DNA from: Sandarakinorhabdus sp.
Lineage (GTDB): Bacteria; Pseudomonadota; Alphaproteobacteria; Sphingomonadales; Sphingomonadaceae
Assembly: GCA_020692215.1 (NCBI GenBank)
Contig: JAIMKW010000001.1
Span: forward strand, 532,442-596,441
DNA length: 64,000 bases
Direction of reading: 5' to 3'
Part shown: in pieces, positions 53,672-64,000 of the stretch
How the letters are laid out: the number at the start of each line of letters is the position of its first letter
Position numbering within the stretch: the stretch's first letter is position 1
Translations under genes and position numbers: made by a program
Notes under the pieces: generated by a model
Told to the model about the DNA's origin: nothing
The model's database searches: none
The model's input: the letters and a program-made list of their open reading frames with translations, nothing else

Positions 53672-55009
53672 TCAGCCGCTTGCGGCCCTTTGGCCTGCGG
53701 ACTTGTTGATCGGCGCAAGGGGCAAGGCCACCCGGGCCTGCAACCCGCCCGCGGGGCGGTTTGCCAGCGTCACGTCTCCGCCATGCGCTCTGGCGATCGA
53801 GCGGACAACGGACAGCCCCAGGCCTATTCCCCCGGTTTCCCGGTTGCGGGACCGTTCCACCCGGTAAAAGGGCTCGAACACCCGCTCCAGTTCGCCGGGC
53901 GGCAGCCCTGGTCCTTCATCCTCGACATCCACGATGGCCATGTCGCCGTTCCGCCACATCCGAGCATGGGCAACCCCGCCATAGGTTTCGGCATTGTCGA
54001 GAAGATTGGAAAACAGCCGCCGCAGCGCAATCGGATCGCCATCCACGACCAGCGTGTCATTCACATCTGCGTGCACCTTGCGACCGGTCAGCGCCATGTC
54101 GCTGGCCACGCGCTCCAGAAGCGACCCCAGTTCCAGCCTTTGCCGTTCAGAGCCATGGCCTTCGAGACGGGCGAGCCCCATGGTGGCAGAAACCATGGCT
54201 TTCATTTCTGCGATGTCGCGTGCCATGGCATCCCGCGCGGGCTGCTCCACCCCCTCCAGCCGGAAGGCGAGGCGTGTAAGCGGTGTGCGCAGATCGTGCG
54301 CGATTGCGCCCAGCATCTGCGTCCTGTCGGAAACATAGGCCTGCAGGCGCTGTTGCATCTGGCGGAATGCCTGCGCCGCGCGCTCCACCTCGGCAGGCCC
54401 CGCAATGTCGGGCGGGGCCGAAGCCGGGTCGCGTCCCAGCCGCTCTGCTGCATCCGCAAACTGTTCGAAGGGATCGGCCAGCCGCCGCGCAAACATCCAG
54501 GCAATCGGCAGCATGATCAGCGCGCTCAGCAGGAACAGCAGCAGGAACCGCCGTTCGCGATTGTCGAACGGATTCTGGTTTCGCGGTTCAACAAGTGTCC
54601 AGCCTTGCGCGCCGTTGCGCACCGCCACCTGAAAATCCCCAAGTAGCGCTGGTTCTGCAATCTTGCCGTTTGTGGACCCAACGAAAACCTGCACGAGCTT
54701 GCCGTTTTGGATGGGGGCCAGATCGATCGCCACATCGCTTTCCGGCAGGCCAAGCCGCGATGCCAGTTCGGTTTCCAGCAAGGTGGCGGCCGGCAGATCC
54801 TCCTCGTCTGCGCTGGGCGGGCTGGGCACGGTGCGGATCAGAAGCACAGGGTCGGCGCCGGACACAATCGCCTGTGCCACCCGGCTGATGGGAACAGAGC
54901 GCGGCGGATCGGGCGCCAGCAGCGCCAGCAGCGCCAGGTTGATGAGCTGCGCTATGGCGACCGTTGCCAGCACCAGTGCGAAGATGCGGGTGAACAGCGA
55001 ACTCGGCAC
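53672..55009 (-). CDS. Sensor histidine kinase (EnvZ/OmpR-type)
   Basis: The 445-residue protein has a first membrane helix (about residues 8-32), a periplasmic domain of about 120 residues, a second helix (about 155-174), a HAMP domain, the H-box LGAIAHDLRTPLTRL with His238, and the catalytic domain with NLLDNAETYG, DEGPGLPPGELERVFEPFYR and GGIGLGLSVV. Start is GTG 55009; no ATG, GTG or TTG lies in frame between the response-regulator stop and this codon. It signals to the OmpR-type regulator encoded upstream and is probably linked to the divergent efflux operon. Confidence 0.94.
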   Translation of the reverse strand: MPSSLFTRIFALVLATVAIAQLINLALLALLAPDPPRSVPISRVAQAIVSGADPVLLIRTVPSPPSADEEDLPAATLLETELASRLGLPESDVAIDLAPIQNGKLVQVFVGSTNGKIAEPALLGDFQVAVRNGAQGWTLVEPRNQNPFDNRERRFLLLFLLSALIMLPIAWMFARRLADPFEQFADAAERLGRDPASAPPDIAGPAEVERAAQAFRQMQQRLQAYVSDRTQMLGAIAHDLRTPLTRLAFRLEGVEQPARDAMARDIAEMKAMVSATMGLARLEGHGSERQRLELGSLLERVASDMALTGRKVHADVNDTLVVDGDPIALRRLFSNLLDNAETYGGVAHARMWRNGDMAIVDVEDEGPGLPPGELERVFEPFYRVERSRNRETGGIGLGLSVVRSIARAHGGDVTLANRPAGGLQARVALPLAPINKSAGQRAASG

Positions 55010-55095
55010 ATCCCGGCTGTTCGGAACCGGTGCACCGGCAGCAGCTTCGGGTGGCTGGGCAGCGGGCGTCCGGGCGCCGGAGTCTGGCCCGTCGG

Positions 55096-55803
55096 TCAGT
55101 GCCGGACGACCTTCGGGGTGAACATATAGCCTTCGTTGCGCACAGTGCGGATCAGCTCATCATGCGCATGGGTTGCACCATCCAGCTTTCGCCGCAGCCG
55201 GCTGATCTGCACGTCGATTGCCCGGTCATAGGTTTCATTCTCGCGGCCACGGGCCTGGTCCAGCAACTGGTCGCGCGTCAGCACCTGTTGCGGGCGTTCC
55301 ACGAACACGCGCAGCAACGAAAATTCGCCGTCGGAAAGTGTGATCAGCACGCCGTCCGGTGATGTCAGTTCCCTGCGCACCAGATCGAGATGCCAGCCGG
55401 CAAAATCGGCAATCACGCCGCCATCGGCTGCCGGTTCCTGCCGCCGGCGCAGCACGGCGCGAATGCGGGCGAGCAGTTCACGCGGATTGCAGGGCTTTGC
55501 GAGATAGTCATCGGCCCCCACTTCCAGCCCGATGATGCGGTCGGCATCTTCCCCCACAGCCGACAGGATGATGAGCGCGGGTCCGCCGGGCACGGCCAGC
55601 CGGCGGGCAATTTCCAGCCCATGTTCACCCGGCATCATCAGGTCCAGCACAATCAGATCGAACGACTTGCGCGATCGCGCAATCGCCCGGTCCATCGCCA
55701 GGCCGTCTTCGGCAGTTGTTACATCATAGCCATGCCGGTTCAGGAATTCGGATATCACGTCCCTGATGCCGGGATCGTCGTCCACCACCATTATATTCGG
55801 CAT
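55096..55803 (-). CDS. OmpR/PhoB-type response regulator
   Basis: The 235-residue protein has a receiver domain (MVVDDDPGIRD, phosphoacceptor Asp54 in LIVLDLMMPG, Lys in YLAKPCNPREL) and a winged-helix output domain (LTSPDGVLITLSDGEFSLLRVFVERPQQVLTRDQLLD, then DRAIDVQISRLRRKLD and RTVRNEGYMFTP). GGGGATC precedes ATG 55803. First gene of the two-component operon; the 109-bp gap to the divergent tolC-like gene should contain its target promoter(s). Confidence 0.95.
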   Translation of the reverse strand: MPNIMVVDDDPGIRDVISEFLNRHGYDVTTAEDGLAMDRAIARSRKSFDLIVLDLMMPGEHGLEIARRLAVPGGPALIILSAVGEDADRIIGLEVGADDYLAKPCNPRELLARIRAVLRRRQEPAADGGVIADFAGWHLDLVRRELTSPDGVLITLSDGEFSLLRVFVERPQQVLTRDQLLDQARGRENETYDRAIDVQISRLRRKLDGATHAHDELIRTVRNEGYMFTPKVVRH

Positions 55804-55912
55804 GATCCCCAATTCTCCAACCTGTTTGCACAAGGGATGCTAGCGCGCAGGTGCGCCAAGCTAAAGGCCTGTTTGACGCACTTGACTTGCCCTATCTGCC
55901 GGTGGATTCCAC

Positions 55913-57370
55913 ATGTGTGGCCAAAATCCGGCTTGTGCAGCGCAAAGGATCCAAAAAGGCGTGCTGATCCCTCTGTGCTTCCGCTGGTTCCCTGCTGTCC
56001 ATCCTGTCCTTGCAACGGCTGCCGTCTGCGCGCTTGTGGTGCCTGCGGCTGTTCGCGCTGCGCCGCCGGTTTCCCCGTCCCCTGATTTTGCCGCTGCCGG
56101 GCTTGCGCCTCCGGCCTGCGCTGCCGAAATCGCCATCGAACGTCCGTTGGGCCTGTCCGAACTGGTTGATCTGGCGCTGTGCCGGGCGCCTGCAACCCGC
56201 GCCTCCTGGGCGTCCGTGCGGTCGGCTGCGGCGCGACAGGGCCAGGCGCGCGCAGCCTATGGCCCCCGTATCGATGCCACGATCAGCCCGGAAACCAGTT
56301 TCACGCGCATTTCTGGCGGAGGATTTCCCGCGAGCGAGGATACTTCGGCGTCGGCGGCTGCCCGGCTCTCGCTGAACTGGCTGCTGTTCGATTTCGGTGG
56401 GCGTGAAGCGCGGCTTTCCGGCGCAGACGCCAATCGTGCCGCGGCGCTCGCCAGCTTTGCCGATCAGGCGCAGGCGGTCATCCTGGAAACCGGCCTTGCC
56501 TATAATGGACTGGTGGAAGCCATCGCTGCCGAAACCGCGGCCCGCAGCAATCTGGCGTTTGCAGAAACGTCGTTGAAATCGGCAGCCGCGCGGGAACAGG
56601 CGGGTGTCGGCATCAAATCCGACAGGCTGCAGGCCGATGCCGCCGCAGCGCAGGCGCAGCTGCAGCTGCGCCAGGCCGAGGGGCAGCTCCTCACGGCGCG
56701 CGGCCGGCTGGCGACGGCCATTTCCCTGCCGCCAACCGTGCGTCTGCAACTGGCGCCGCCCCGGCCGCTGGGGCCGGCGGATGCGCTGCGCCAGTCTGCC
56801 GAAGATCTTATTGCGCAGGCAGACAGGCTCCGGCCCGATCTTCAACTGCGCAGCGCCAATCTCGATGCGGCAAGTGCCGGGGTTCGCTCGGCCGAAGCCG
56901 CCCGCAGGCCCAATGTTTCCATCGGGCTCGGCCCTGTCATCTCCACTGGGACGGCGGGGCAGGATGTCGCGTCCGCAAGCGCCGGTCTCACCCTGTCCAT
57001 CCCGCTGTTCGACAGCGGCGGCCGCATCTGGGCGGTGCGCGAGGCGCGGAGCGAGGCAGAGCGCGCCGAAGCCCAACTGCAGGATGCCCGCCAGTCCGCT
57101 GCGCTCGATGTGTGGAGCCGCTACCAGTCTCTGGCCACACAGGCCGCCAATCTCGAGACTGCGCGCCGCCTGCTCGCCAGTGCCGACGAAGCGGCGTCCC
57201 TGGCGCAGGGGCGCTACCGCTCGGGCGTTGCCACCATCACCGAATTGCTGAATGCACAGGCCAGTCTTGCGTCTGCACGGCAACAGCTTGTGGCGGCCGA
57301 ATTCGGGGTGCGCTCGGCGGAATTGCAACTGGCACGATCGGTCGGACGAATCGGAGAGGCTGTCGAATGA
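55913..57370 (+). CDS. TolC-family outer-membrane efflux channel
   Basis: The 485-residue protein has a signal-like segment (LATAAVCALVVPAAVRA) and two OEP repeats of long amphipathic helices. These include LGLSELVDLALCRAPATRASWASVRSAAARQGQARAAYGPRIDATIS, LSLNWLLFDFGGREARL and the second repeat LSIPLFDSGGRIWAVREARSEAERAEAQL. It forms the trimeric channel that takes substrate from the MacAB-type pump encoded next. Start is either ATG 55913 or GTG 55961; the latter places the signal peptide at the N-terminus. ATGA overlap with the adaptor gene. Confidence 0.93.
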   Translation: MCGQNPACAAQRIQKGVLIPLCFRWFPAVHPVLATAAVCALVVPAAVRAAPPVSPSPDFAAAGLAPPACAAEIAIERPLGLSELVDLALCRAPATRASWASVRSAAARQGQARAAYGPRIDATISPETSFTRISGGGFPASEDTSASAAARLSLNWLLFDFGGREARLSGADANRAAALASFADQAQAVILETGLAYNGLVEAIAAETAARSNLAFAETSLKSAAAREQAGVGIKSDRLQADAAAAQAQLQLRQAEGQLLTARGRLATAISLPPTVRLQLAPPRPLGPADALRQSAEDLIAQADRLRPDLQLRSANLDAASAGVRSAEAARRPNVSIGLGPVISTGTAGQDVASASAGLTLSIPLFDSGGRIWAVREARSEAERAEAQLQDARQSAALDVWSRYQSLATQAANLETARRLLASADEAASLAQGRYRSGVATITELLNAQASLASARQQLVAAEFGVRSAELQLARSVGRIGEAVE

Positions 57371-58535
57371 CGAAGAGACGCATCATCGGCATCACGCTGC
57401 TCGTCGCCGGGATTGCTGCTGCCATCTGGTTCGCGGCAACCCGCGACAAGGATATCGGGCAGCGCTTCCAGACCACGCAGGCTGTGCGCGGCAACCTGAC
57501 GGAAGAAATCACCGCCAACGGCACCATCAATCCCGTGCGCGTGGTGAATGTCGGCTCGCAGGTTTCGGGTACGGTGCAGAAGCTCTATGTGGATTTCAAT
57601 GACAGGGTGACCGAGGGTCAGGTGCTGCTCGAACTCGACCCGCAGCTGTTCCGGGCCCGCCTTGCCCAATCGGAAGCAGCGCTCGCCAATGCGCAGGCGC
57701 AGGCGGCGCTGGCCCAGGCCAACGCAAAGCGTGCAGCCGAACTGAGGCGGCAGGATTTCATCAGCCAGCAGGATTATGAATCGAGCCTTGCATCGGCGCG
57801 CTCGGCAGCGGCGCAGGTTGCCTCCGCCCAGGCGTCCCGCGCGCAGGATCGCGCCAACCTTGGCTTTTCCATCATCCGTTCTCCGGTTTCGGGCGTGATC
57901 ATCAGCCGGCAGGTCGATATCGGTCAGACTGTCGCGGCCTCGTTCCAGACACCGACCCTGTTCACCATCGCCCGCAACCTGACCCAGATGCAGATCGAGG
58001 CATCGGTCGCCGAGGCGGATATCAGCCGTGTGTCGGTGGGCCAGAAGGCCAGCTTCACCGTCGACGCCTATGCCGACCGGACCTTTGCCGGCACGGTCAG
58101 CCAGGTGCGGCTGAACCCCACCACCCAGCAGAATGTGGTGACCTTCACCGTTGTCGTCGATGTCGCCAACCCGGATGGCGCCCTGCTTCCGGGGATGACC
58201 GTGAACGCCAGCTTCCTTGTGCGGGATTATTCCGATGCGCTGCTGGTGCCCAACGCCGCGATGAGCTGGAAGCCTTCCGACTGGACCAGCCAGCGCGCGC
58301 AGGATCTTGCCAAGGGTGAAAAGGGATCGGCCAGTGCGGATACCGGCTTTGGAACCACGATTTTCGTGCTGGGCGCGGATGGCAAGCCGCAGCCGCGCCG
58401 GATCCGTCTGGGCGCTGCCGACAATGACAATTCCATCGTGGTCGGCGGAAACCTGAAGGCGGGTGAAAAGGTCATCACCGGGGACATCGATCCCAAGGCC
58501 AGTGCCCCGCGCGCATCGGGCAGGCCGCCGGGCGC

Positions 58536-58539
<4 letters not shown>
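57367..58539 (+). CDS. macA: MacA-type periplasmic adaptor (membrane fusion protein)
   Basis: The 390-residue protein has one N-terminal membrane anchor (IIGITLLVAGIAAAIWFA), a lipoyl domain (ITANGTINPVRVVNVGSQVSGTVQKLYVDFNDRVTEGQVLLELD), an alpha-hairpin (about residues 95-165), a return lipoyl strand (RSPVSGVIISRQVDIGQTV) and a beta-barrel with a C-terminal membrane-proximal domain. It links the ABC transporter to the TolC-like channel. It overlaps its neighbours by four bases on both sides. Confidence 0.93.
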
Positions 58540-59282
<743 letters not shown>

Positions 59283-59306
59283 CCCCAAGGCATCGGGCGC
59301 AGCGCC

Positions 59307-60520
<1,214 letters not shown>

Positions 60521-60530
<10 letters not shown>

Positions 60531-60576
60531 CGTCCAGAAGCTAGGGCCCAGAAGCTGGTGCCCGCAAGCTGGTGCA
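60521..60576. repeat. Four-copy 14-bp tandem repeat at the end of the MacB permease gene
   Basis: Units: CAGAAGCTAGCGTC, CAGAAGCTAGGGCC, CAGAAGCTGGTGCC and CGCAAGCTGGTGCA. The first unit contains the last codons and the stop (AGA AGC TAG). It looks like recent local duplication of the gene end. Confidence 0.85.
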
Positions 60577-60608
60577 ACCACTTCAGCCGGGCGAGAGCCT
60601 GTTCCGGA

Positions 60609-61082
60609 TCAGGGCTTCGCTGCCGGATCGGCAGGGGCTGCTGCCGGTGCAGCAGCGTCGGCTGGCCGGTCACCCTTGGTCTTGCAGGTGCGGATGGTCT
60701 GCGCTGCCGAATAGTCGGCCAGCTTGTCCACAGGCACCTGCTGCAGCATGGCCGTTTCGCCCTTTGTCCACCACACCAGCCCCATTCCGGGCTCCAGGCC
60801 ATCGGGCCCGGCATAGCGGGCACCCGACGCAGCGATTGTCTGGACAAGGTTGAAGTTCCGGCCCTGCACGATCAGCGCGACATCGGGCTGTCCCTGAAGG
60901 TTCGTGCCATAGATGGCGGTGATCGGCGTGTCCTTCTCGCAGACATAAGCAACCGATTCGGTCGCCTGCGCCAGCGTCACCACCGGTTCCGCAGGGGCGA
61001 CAGCCTTCTCAGGCGTATCGTCGGCCTTCTGCCCGCAGGCAGCCAGCAATGCGGGAATGGCCATCAGGACAACAAGGCGCAT
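60609..61082 (-). CDS. MliC-like lipoprotein (C-type lysozyme inhibitor family)
   Basis: The 157-residue protein has a lipobox (IPALLAACGQ, Cys at about residue 17). Its core, VAYVCEKDTPITAIYGTN, ALIVQGRNFNLVQTIAASGARYAGPDGLEPGMGLVWWTKGETAML, has the order of MliC/PliC: a first-strand Cys, then the SGxxY loop that enters the lysozyme active site. An Ala/Pro-rich tail follows. GGAG eight bases before ATG 61082 favours it over GTG 61091. It is anchored in an envelope membrane and probably protects the wall from lysozyme. Confidence 0.82.
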   Translation of the reverse strand: MRLVVLMAIPALLAACGQKADDTPEKAVAPAEPVVTLAQATESVAYVCEKDTPITAIYGTNLQGQPDVALIVQGRNFNLVQTIAASGARYAGPDGLEPGMGLVWWTKGETAMLQQVPVDKLADYSAAQTIRTCKTKGDRPADAAAPAAAPADPAAKP

Positions 61083-61116
61083 GTCAGTCACTCCAAACCG
61101 CGAGACTTCGGGTCTC

Positions 61117-61716
61117 TCAGGCCCCCATGGCGGCTTCGATGGCCCGTTTCATCTCGGGGCTGTCGGGCGTTACCTTTGATGGAAAGCCGGCAATCAGCTT
61201 TCCATCCTTGCCGATCAGGAATTTGTGGAAATTCCACTTGGGCTCGTTCTGGGCGGGCAGTGTCGCCTTGGCCCACTTGTAGATGGGGGCAGCTTCAGGC
61301 CCTGTCACATTGGCCTTCTGTGCCAGCGGAAAGGTGATCCCGAAGGTTGTTTCGCAAAAATCCTTGATCTTGCCCGCGTCGTCATATTCCTGGCCGCCGA
61401 AATCGCCCGATGGCACGCCGATCACCGTGAAGCCCTTGGGGCCATAATCCGCCTGCAGCTTCTGCAGGCCTTCATATTGTGGCGTGAATCCGCACATGCT
61501 GGCGGTGTTCACCAGCAACACAACCTTGCCGCGATAGGCCTTGAGTGGCAACGGCTTGCCATCGATCCGGGTCAGCGTGAAATCATGTGCGCTCTTCGCG
61601 CTTTTCACGGCTGCGGGCTGCACTTGCGGCGCTGTCTGCGCGCGCGAAGCCGTAACGATCATTCCGCCAGCCGCCAGCATGGTGGCCGCGCCGAGAATTC
61701 CGAACCAGATGCGCAT
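61117..61716 (-). CDS. Secreted glutathione peroxidase-like thiol peroxidase
   Basis: The 199-residue protein has a signal peptide (GILGAATMLAAGGMIVTASRA) and a complete GPx domain: VVLLVNTASMCGFTPQYEGLQKL with a peroxidatic Cys, not Sec, then VIGVPSGDFGGQE and PKWNFHKFLIGKDG with the Trp-Asn-Phe motif. The second Cys in KIKDFCETTFG is at the resolving position, suggesting thioredoxin-dependent turnover. AAGGGATATTC precedes ATG 61716. The 1884-base frame that contains it runs antisense through metZ and is not one protein. Divergent from metZ. Confidence 0.94.
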   Translation of the reverse strand: MRIWFGILGAATMLAAGGMIVTASRAQTAPQVQPAAVKSAKSAHDFTLTRIDGKPLPLKAYRGKVVLLVNTASMCGFTPQYEGLQKLQADYGPKGFTVIGVPSGDFGGQEYDDAGKIKDFCETTFGITFPLAQKANVTGPEAAPIYKWAKATLPAQNEPKWNFHKFLIGKDGKLIAGFPSKVTPDSPEMKRAIEAAMGA

Positions 61717-61839
61717 GAATATCCCTTGGTAAGAGCAGTGCGGCTGCATTAACCCAAAGCGAGTCCGGCGTCCACAGGCGGGCCGAGCCCTGCGCAGGCG
61801 GGCTTTGCTGAAAGCCGCAGGCTCGCCTATGGAAACCCG

Positions 61840-63048
61840 ATGAAGCGAAAGGCAGGACAGGATCGGGCGATCACTGCGAAGTGGCGCCCGGCAACGCAGG
61901 CGATCCGCGGTGGCACCGCGCGGAGCGATTTTGGCGAAACATCGGAAGCCATCTTCCTCACGTCGGGCTATTGCTACGACAGTGCGGAAGAGGCTGCCGC
62001 CCGGTTCCGCGGCGAAGCGAAAGGCATGACCTATTCGCGCCTGCAGAACCCCACCGTGGAGATGCTGGAAGAGCGCCTCGCCCTGCTGGAAGGGGCAGAG
62101 GCCTGCCGGGTTTCGGCGAGCGGGATGGCTGCGATGTCGGCAGCGCTCATGTCCACGCTTTCGGCTGGCGACCATCTGGTTGCAGGGCGCGCCCTGTTCG
62201 GAAGCTGCCGCGTTCTGGTCGACAGCATCCTGCCGCGCTTCGGGGTGGAAACCACCACGGTCGATGGCCGCGACACCGAGGCGTTCCGCAAGGCACTTCG
62301 CCCCAACACAAAGGCGATTTTCCTGGAGACGCCGGCGAACCCGACGCTCGATATCGTCGATATCCGTGGCGTTTGCGATATCGCGCACGAAGCCGGCGCG
62401 CTGGTGATTGTGGACAATGCCTTTGCCTCGCCTGTGGTGCAGCGGCCGATGGATCTTGGTGCCGACATTGTCGCTTATTCCGCAACCAAGCTGATGGACG
62501 GGCAGGGCCGGGTGCTCGCCGGGGCCGTGATGGGGCCCGCTGAGTGGATGGAGAAGACCTATCTCGCTTTCACCCGTCACACCGGGCCGGTGCTTTCGGC
62601 CTTCAATGCCTGGGTGGTGCTGAAAAGCCTCGAGACACTGGATCTTCGTGTGACCCGCGCCTGCGAAAATGCGCTGAAGGTGGCGTCCTTCCTGGAAGCC
62701 CGGGTGCCGCGCCTGCTCTATCCCGGCCTTGTAAGCCATCCGCAGCATGCGCTCGCCATGGCGCAGATGTCGGCCGGGGGAACGATCCTCGCGCTGCATC
62801 TCGAGGGCGGCCGCAAACAGGCGCACGGGCTTCTCGATGCGCTGGCGCTGATCGACATTTCCAATAATGTGGGCGATTCGCGATCCTTGATGACCCACCC
62901 GGCCTCCACCACCCACGCCAGCGTGGCCGAAGCCGTGCGCGCCGAAATGGGGATCGGCGAGGGGATGCTGCGCCTCTCTGTCGGGCTCGAAGACCCGCAA
63001 GACCTCATCGAGGATCTCGATCAGGCGCTGAAGGCGGTCGGGCTTTGA
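61840..63048 (+). CDS. metZ: O-succinylhomoserine sulfhydrylase
   Basis: The 402-residue PLP enzyme has TQAIRGGTARSDFGETSEAIFLTSGY at the N-terminus, typical of MetZ. It shows YSRLQNPTVEMLEERLALLEGAEA, SASGMAAMSAALM, PANPTLDIVDI, VDNAFASPVVQRP and the Schiff-base Lys217 in AYSATKLMDGQGR. It forms homocysteine directly from O-succinylhomoserine and sulfide. Its stop overlaps the apaG TTG start. It is unlinked from the sseA-metC operon 18 kb away. Confidence 0.94.
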   Translation: MKRKAGQDRAITAKWRPATQAIRGGTARSDFGETSEAIFLTSGYCYDSAEEAAARFRGEAKGMTYSRLQNPTVEMLEERLALLEGAEACRVSASGMAAMSAALMSTLSAGDHLVAGRALFGSCRVLVDSILPRFGVETTTVDGRDTEAFRKALRPNTKAIFLETPANPTLDIVDIRGVCDIAHEAGALVIVDNAFASPVVQRPMDLGADIVAYSATKLMDGQGRVLAGAVMGPAEWMEKTYLAFTRHTGPVLSAFNAWVVLKSLETLDLRVTRACENALKVASFLEARVPRLLYPGLVSHPQHALAMAQMSAGGTILALHLEGGRKQAHGLLDALALIDISNNVGDSRSLMTHPASTTHASVAEAVRAEMGIGEGMLRLSVGLEDPQDLIEDLDQALKAVGL

Positions 63049-63458
63049 ACCTGACCGGTCTGTTCAGCGCGGTTGCGACCACCGAGGGCATCACGGTGCG
63101 CGTGCAGCCCAGCTTCATGCCAGACGACAGCGACGCCAGCGCCGGCCACTGGCTGTGGCACTATCATGTGCGGATTGAAAACGGCTGCGGCATGCCGATC
63201 CAGCTGATCGACCGGCACTGGATCATCACCGACGGCCATGGTGATCGCCGCGACGTGATGGGCGAAGGTGTCATGGGCGAGCAACCGGTGATCGCGCCCG
63301 GTGAGAGCTATGATTATGTCTCCGGTTGCCCGCTTGCCACGCCCATGGGCAGCATGCGCGGCTGCTTCGGGATGGTCGACAGCGGCGGCCGCCGGTTCGA
63401 GGTGGAGGTTCCCGCCTTCGATCTCCTGTCTCCACAGAGCCGTGGCGCGGCGAATTGA
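63045..63458 (+). CDS. apaG: ApaG-domain protein
   Basis: The 137-residue protein is an ApaG immunoglobulin-like beta-sandwich: TEGITVRVQPSFMPDDSDASAGHWLWHYHVRIENGCGMPIQLIDRHWIITDGHG, then GEQPVIAPGESYDYVSGCPLATPMGSMRGCFGMV. The NGCG and YVSGCPL segments are conserved. Function is uncertain (Co2+/Mg2+ efflux or diadenosine polyphosphate link). The start is TTG 63045, in a TTGA overlap with the metZ stop; no ATG or GTG fits. metZ-apaG is a common pairing in sphingomonads as far as I know. Confidence 0.93.
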   Translation: MNLTGLFSAVATTEGITVRVQPSFMPDDSDASAGHWLWHYHVRIENGCGMPIQLIDRHWIITDGHGDRRDVMGEGVMGEQPVIAPGESYDYVSGCPLATPMGSMRGCFGMVDSGGRRFEVEVPAFDLLSPQSRGAAN

Positions 63459-63463
63459 ACGAC

Positions 63464-64000
63464 ATGCGCCGCTCGCTTCTGCCCCTGAATGCCCTTCGCG
63501 TCTTCGATGCTGCCGCCCGTTCGCTCAGCTTCACCAAGGCGGCAGACGAACTGGCCGTCACACCGGCCGCCGTCGGCCAGCAGATCCGCGCGCTGGAAGA
63601 AACGCTGGGTGTCATCCTGTTCCGCCGCACCGCCAGGGGTCTTGAACTTACACCCGAAGCCCTGCGCGCGTTGCCACATCTTCGCTCGGGCTTTTCCGCC
63701 TTCGAGGAAACCGTCTCGGCCTTGCGCGAAGGGCAGGGCGCGGCCCGTCTGTCGCTTGGCTGTGCGCGCGGCGCCATTCGCCACTGGCTGCTCCCCCGGC
63801 TGACAGGCTGGCTGGAAGCGCACCCGGAAGCGTCGGTCCAGATCATTGCGCTGGATGGCCCGGTTGATTTTGCACAGGCCAATTTCGATCTTGCGCTGAG
63901 CTATGGCCCGGCACCGGATGCCGAAGGTGTGTTCGGCCACAAGCTGGCGGATGAAATGCTGGTAACCGTCCGCGCGCCCAATGCCGCAAGCCGGGCGTTG
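63464..64000 (+). CDS. LysR-family transcriptional regulator (GcvA-like), 3' truncated by window edge
   Basis: The 179 codons present encode the LysR winged helix (LNALRVFDAAARSLSFTKAADELAVTPAAVGQQIRALEETLGVILFRRTARGLELT) and the beginning of the substrate domain (ARLSLGCARGAIRHWLLPRLTGWLEAHPEASVQII). LNALRVFDAAARSLSFTKAA and AVGQQIRALE are typical of the GcvA/AmpR-like branch. The frame is open at 64000. It begins six bases after apaG, on the same strand. Confidence 0.92.
   Translation, partial: MRRSLLPLNALRVFDAAARSLSFTKAADELAVTPAAVGQQIRALEETLGVILFRRTARGLELTPEALRALPHLRSGFSAFEETVSALREGQGAARLSLGCARGAIRHWLLPRLTGWLEAHPEASVQIIALDGPVDFAQANFDLALSYGPAPDAEGVFGHKLADEMLVTVRAPNAASRAL

Noticed and set aside
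61117..61716. Selenocysteine in the glutathione peroxidase
   Set aside because: The active-site codon is an ordinary Cys codon (TGC in the coding strand), with no in-frame TGA there.
61117..63000. 627-residue fusion of an antisense metZ segment to glutathione peroxidase
   Set aside because: Signal peptide, ribosome site and family homology all place the peroxidase start at 61716; the rest is antisense to metZ.

Overview
The window is 64 kb of GC-rich, densely coded chromosome with no rRNA, tRNA, CRISPR array, prophage or insertion sequence that I could recognise. Gene content and order (tamA-tamB, rpsF-rpsR-rplI, rpmF-plsX-fabH-ihfA-merR, nagZ-scpA, an about 1560-residue NAD-glutamate dehydrogenase, large TonB-dependent receptor, spinster-type MFS carrier) point to an alphaproteobacterium, most likely a sphingomonad. 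This is inference from families; no 16S gene is present. About 58 protein genes are supported, many joined by 1-4 base ATGA/TGATG overlaps. The first gene (tamB) and the last (LysR regulator) run off the window.

Layout. 1-16.2 kb is mostly envelope and housekeeping: TamA/TamB, cyclophilin, a GFA protein, a META lipoprotein, a DUF4239-like membrane protein, MscL, LemA with two TPM-domain proteins, EttA, a squalene/phytoene-synthase-like protein, an EF-hand protein, an outer-membrane barrel and PII uridylyltransferase GlnD. A lone molybdopterin oxidoreductase (16.3-18.4 kb) leads into the accessory part.

19.1-33.1 kb is the most interesting stretch. It holds an MFS carrier and SDR dehydrogenase, then a hydantoinase-type operon (hyuB, a secreted SRPBCC-like protein, hyuA, an HMG-CoA-lyase-like enzyme). 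Divergent from that operon are a class III CoA-transferase and an N-carbamoylsarcosine-amidase-like isochorismatase-family hydrolase. A GntR/FCD repressor and a TonB-dependent receptor follow. Near-identical TTGTATACAA palindromes sit in the hyu/CaiB divergent promoter region and in the gntR/TonB divergent promoter region, so one repressor probably governs uptake and breakdown together. I read this as an uncharacterised catabolic regulon for a cyclic amide, imide or ureide whose carbon skeleton ends as a CoA thioester; the substrate is unknown.

33.1-43.2 kb: an MBL/beta-CASP nuclease whose start codon lies inside a 16-bp hairpin, an AerR/PpaA-like cobalamin-binding protein, the ribosomal operon rpsF-rpsR-rplI with an unusual Arg-Gly-rich S6 tail, the NAD-glutamate dehydrogenase and an unknown protein. 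43.5-53.7 kb: sulfur metabolism (sseA, metC), an amidase, scpA, nagZ, MAPEG, then rpmF-plsX-fabH and ihfA-merR-parA. 53.7-60.5 kb: a two-component system divergent from a TolC-MacA-MacB type efflux operon that ends in a 14-bp tandem repeat. 60.6-64 kb: a MliC-like lipoprotein, glutathione peroxidase, metZ-apaG and a LysR regulator.
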